Shown in pieces: positions 61,962-64,000 of a stretch of DNA of 64,000 bases (the stretch's first letter is position 1; each line of letters begins with the position of its first letter). The position numbers were made by a program, and so were the translations under genes. Origin of the DNA: Candidatus Methylophosphatis roskildensis (GTDB taxonomy: Bacteria > Pseudomonadota > Gammaproteobacteria > Burkholderiales > Rhodocyclaceae); NCBI GenBank assembly GCA_016708905.1, contig JADJEV010000003.1:434001-498000 (forward strand), in the 5' to 3' direction. A model generated the notes under the pieces. The model had not been told where the DNA came from. It saw only the letters and a list, made by a program, of their open reading frames with translations, and did no database searches.

Positions 61962-63319
61962 ATGGTATCGACGGTGGCGGCGTTCGTATTCGCGCTCGGC
62001 ATCCTGATCGTGGTGCACGAGTACGGTCACTATCTGATCGCCCGCTGGTGCGGCGTCAAGGTGCTGCGCTTCTCGGTCGGATTCGGCAAGGCTCTGATCA
62101 CGCGCCGACGCGGGCCGGACAATACCGAATGGACGCTGGCTGCGTTTCCGCTCGGTGGCTACGTGAAGATGCTCGATGAGCGCGAAGCGCCGGTCGAGCC
62201 TCATGAGCTGCATCGTGCATTCAATCGCCAGCCGGTCGGCAAGCGCTTCGCAATCGTGCTGGCTGGCCCGGTAGCGAATTTCTTGCTGGCGATCGCGCTT
62301 TACTGGGGTTTATACAGCTACGGTACCCAGGAGTTGCGACCGCTGCTCGGCAAGCCGGTTGCGCAATCGGTGGCCGAGCGCGCGGGTTTTGCCGATGGCG
62401 AGCTGGTCACCGCGGTCGCCGGTCAGAAGACCGAAACCTGGCAGGAACTGCGCTGGCAGTTGCTGCAGCACGCGCTGGACAAGGCGCCGGTGAAGATCGA
62501 AGTGGTCAACGCGCGCAACGAATTGTCGGAGCGATCGCTCGACCTGTCGGACGTTTCGACCGAGAACCTGGAAGGTGATCTGCTCTCCCAGCTCGGTCTG
62601 CGCCTCTTCCGTCCGGATCTGCCCGCGATCATCGGCAAGCTCAGTGCCGACGGCGTCGCCGAGCGTGCCGGGCTGGTGGTCGGAGACCGCCTCACCGTCG
62701 TCGATGGCAAGCCGATCGAGCACTGGATGGATGTGGTGACGGCGATACGCGCTGCGGCCGACAGGGAGATCGAAATCGAGTTTCGCCGCGCCGACGAAAC
62801 GAGATCCGCCCGCCTGACGCCGACGGAAGTCGAGGAGAACGGCCGGCGTATCGGGCGCATCGGCATCGGCCCGCAGGAGACCGACTTCGATCGCAGTCGC
62901 CTCATGACGACAGTCAGCTATTCGCTGATCGATGCCCTCTCCAAGGCCGTCCATACCACGTGGGAAACCTCGACTTTCAGCCTCAGCATCCTCGGCCGCA
63001 TGGTGACGGGCGACGTATCCTGGAAGAATCTTTCGGGGCCGGTGACCATCGCCGATTATGCAGGTCAGTCTGCCCGCCTCGGCCTCACCTACTACCTGAA
63101 GTTTCTCGCGCTGATCTCGATCAGTCTTGGCGTACTCAACCTGCTGCCCATCCCGATTCTCGATGGGGGCATTTGATGTACTATATCGTCGAAATAATCA
63201 AGGGTGGTCCCGTCTCCGAAAAGGTCATGGAAATCGGGCAGCAGATCGGTCTTGCGCTGCTCGTCATGCTGATGGCCTTCGCCTTCTACAACGACATAAA
63301 CCGCCTCCTTTCGGGCTGA
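61962..63319 (+). CDS. rseP: Site-2 membrane protease RseP, frameshifted near its 3' end
   Basis: From the ATG at 61962 (a TTG at 61956 overlaps the dxr stop and is an alternative). HEYGH at 19-23 in the first membrane segment is the zinc site, two PDZ domains follow (about 115-290), and the third catalytic motif LDGG is at the break. The frame ends at 63176 as ...PILDGGI, but the expected continuation HLMYYIVEIIKGGPVSEKV and the last membrane segment are present one frame over up to 63319. One base appears to be missing in the GGGGG run at 63165-63169. Restored length is about 452 residues, as in E. coli. RseP cleaves anti-sigma factor RseA and is usually essential, so a sequencing error is likely. 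Confidence 0.9.
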
Positions 63320-63335
63320 TTTCTCGACTCGCCGT

Positions 63336-64000
63336 ATGAAGAAGAAGCTGATTTCCGGGCTGCTCGCAGCCATGCTCGCGTCAACCGGCGCACTCGCCTT
63401 CGAGCCCTTCGTCGTCAAGGACATTCGGGTAGAAGGCATCCAGCGCACCGAAGCGGGAACCGTCTTCAGTTACCTGCCGGTAAAGGTTGGCGAAACCTTC
63501 GACGAGGACAAGGCCGCGCAAGCCATTCGCGCGCTGTTCGCGACCGGCTTCTTCAAGGACGTCCGCATCGAGGTCGAGAGCGGCATTCTGGTGGTGGTGG
63601 TCGATGAGCGTCCGGCGATTTCGACCATCGAGTTCACCGGCATCAAGGAATTCGACAAGGACCAGCTGAAGAAGGGCTTGCGTGAAGTGGGACTCGCCGA
63701 ATCCCGCATCTTCGACCGCGCGTTGCTGGAAAAGGCCGAACAGGAGCTGAAGCGCCAGTATCTGTCGCGCGGACGCTATGCGGTCGAAGTCAAGACCACG
63801 GTAACACCGCTCGAGCGCAACCGGGTCGCGATCAGCTTCGCCGTGGATGAAGGGGAAGTTGCCAAGATACGTCAGATCAACCTGATCGGGGTGAAGGCCC
63901 TGAAGGAAAAGGATCTGCTCAATCTGTTCACGCTGACCACGCCGGGGTGGCTCACCTGGTACCTGAAGAACGACCAGTATTCGCGGCAGAAGCTCCAGGG
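63336..64000 (+). CDS. bamA: Outer membrane assembly factor BamA, N-terminal part (cut by window end)
   Basis: Open frame from the ATG at 63336 to the window edge, about 221 residues. A signal peptide (KKKLISGLLAAMLASTGALA) is followed by POTRA domains: FVVKDIRVEGIQRTEAGTVFSYLPV, AISTIEFTGIKEFDKDQLKKGL and AKIRQINLIGVKALKEKDLL. The beta-barrel lies outside the window. BamA inserts outer-membrane proteins. It follows rseP after 16 bases in the common order rseP-bamA. Confidence 0.96.
   Translation, partial: MKKKLISGLLAAMLASTGALAFEPFVVKDIRVEGIQRTEAGTVFSYLPVKVGETFDEDKAAQAIRALFATGFFKDVRIEVESGILVVVVDERPAISTIEFTGIKEFDKDQLKKGLREVGLAESRIFDRALLEKAEQELKRQYLSRGRYAVEVKTTVTPLERNRVAISFAVDEGEVAKIRQINLIGVKALKEKDLLNLFTLTTPGWLTWYLKNDQYSRQKLQ

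Overview
The window looks like a chromosome segment from a GC-rich betaproteobacterium. The best guess is a Rhodocyclales or Accumulibacter-like lineage, from gene order and protein flavour; no 16S rRNA is present to settle it. Typical runs are rpsB-tsf-pyrH-frr-uppS-cdsA-dxr-rseP-bamA, map-glnD divergent from rpsB, smc-zipA-ligA-galU-hpt, and dapC-dapD-pilU-dapE-prmB. No rRNA, tRNA or CRISPR array was recognised by eye.

Layout. (1) 1-9735, minus strand: one surface-glycan operon. In transcription order it reads Wzt-type ABC ATPase, a methyltransferase-kinase-coiled-coil protein of the WbdD type, two large glycosyltransferases, a methyltransferase, then heptose kinase, heptose-1-P nucleotidyltransferase and a GmhB-type phosphatase that runs off the left edge. 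This suggests a heptose-containing polysaccharide that is capped and then exported by an ABC transporter. A GT2 glycosyltransferase and a glutathione peroxidase follow on the plus strand (10.2-11.8 kb). (2) 11.8-21.7 kb: a PAS-rich sensor kinase with a CheY-like partner, prmB, the lysine/diaminopimelate genes with an embedded PilT/PilU ATPase, and a divergent EamA transporter. (3) 21.7-31.8 kb: an accessory island made of four copies of a dispersed repeat of about 200 bp, two TIR-domain genes sharing a near-identical promoter block (one intact with kinesin-light-chain TPRs, one truncated), two AbrB/PIN toxin-antitoxin pairs, one BrnTA pair, a vestigial antitoxin 5' end, a metalloprotease fused to a pilin-like domain, and a DUF4034-like TPR protein. 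(4) 31.8-40.5 kb: housekeeping genes queF, smc, zipA, ligA, galU and hpt. (5) 40.6-46.1 kb: nested mobile elements. An IS66-type tnpC plus a DUF4338 passenger has been split by an ISAs1-family element with a 10-bp target duplication, truncated by an ISKra4-family element, and also hit by a MITE. (6) 46.3-64 kb: a lipoprotein, typA, mtnP-like and def, a GYF_2/beta-propeller protein, glnD-map, and the rpsB-to-bamA run. rseP carries an apparent 1-nt frameshift, and bamA is cut by the right edge.

How parts fit. hpt and the methylthioinosine phosphorylase form a purine-salvage pair now separated by the IS cluster and typA. uppS, cdsA, dxr, rseP and bamA supply undecaprenyl phosphate, phospholipid and isoprenoid precursors and outer-membrane assembly. 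These serve the same envelope that the left-hand glycan operon decorates. The least ordinary stretches are the TIR/toxin-antitoxin/repeat island and the WbdD-like glycan terminator.
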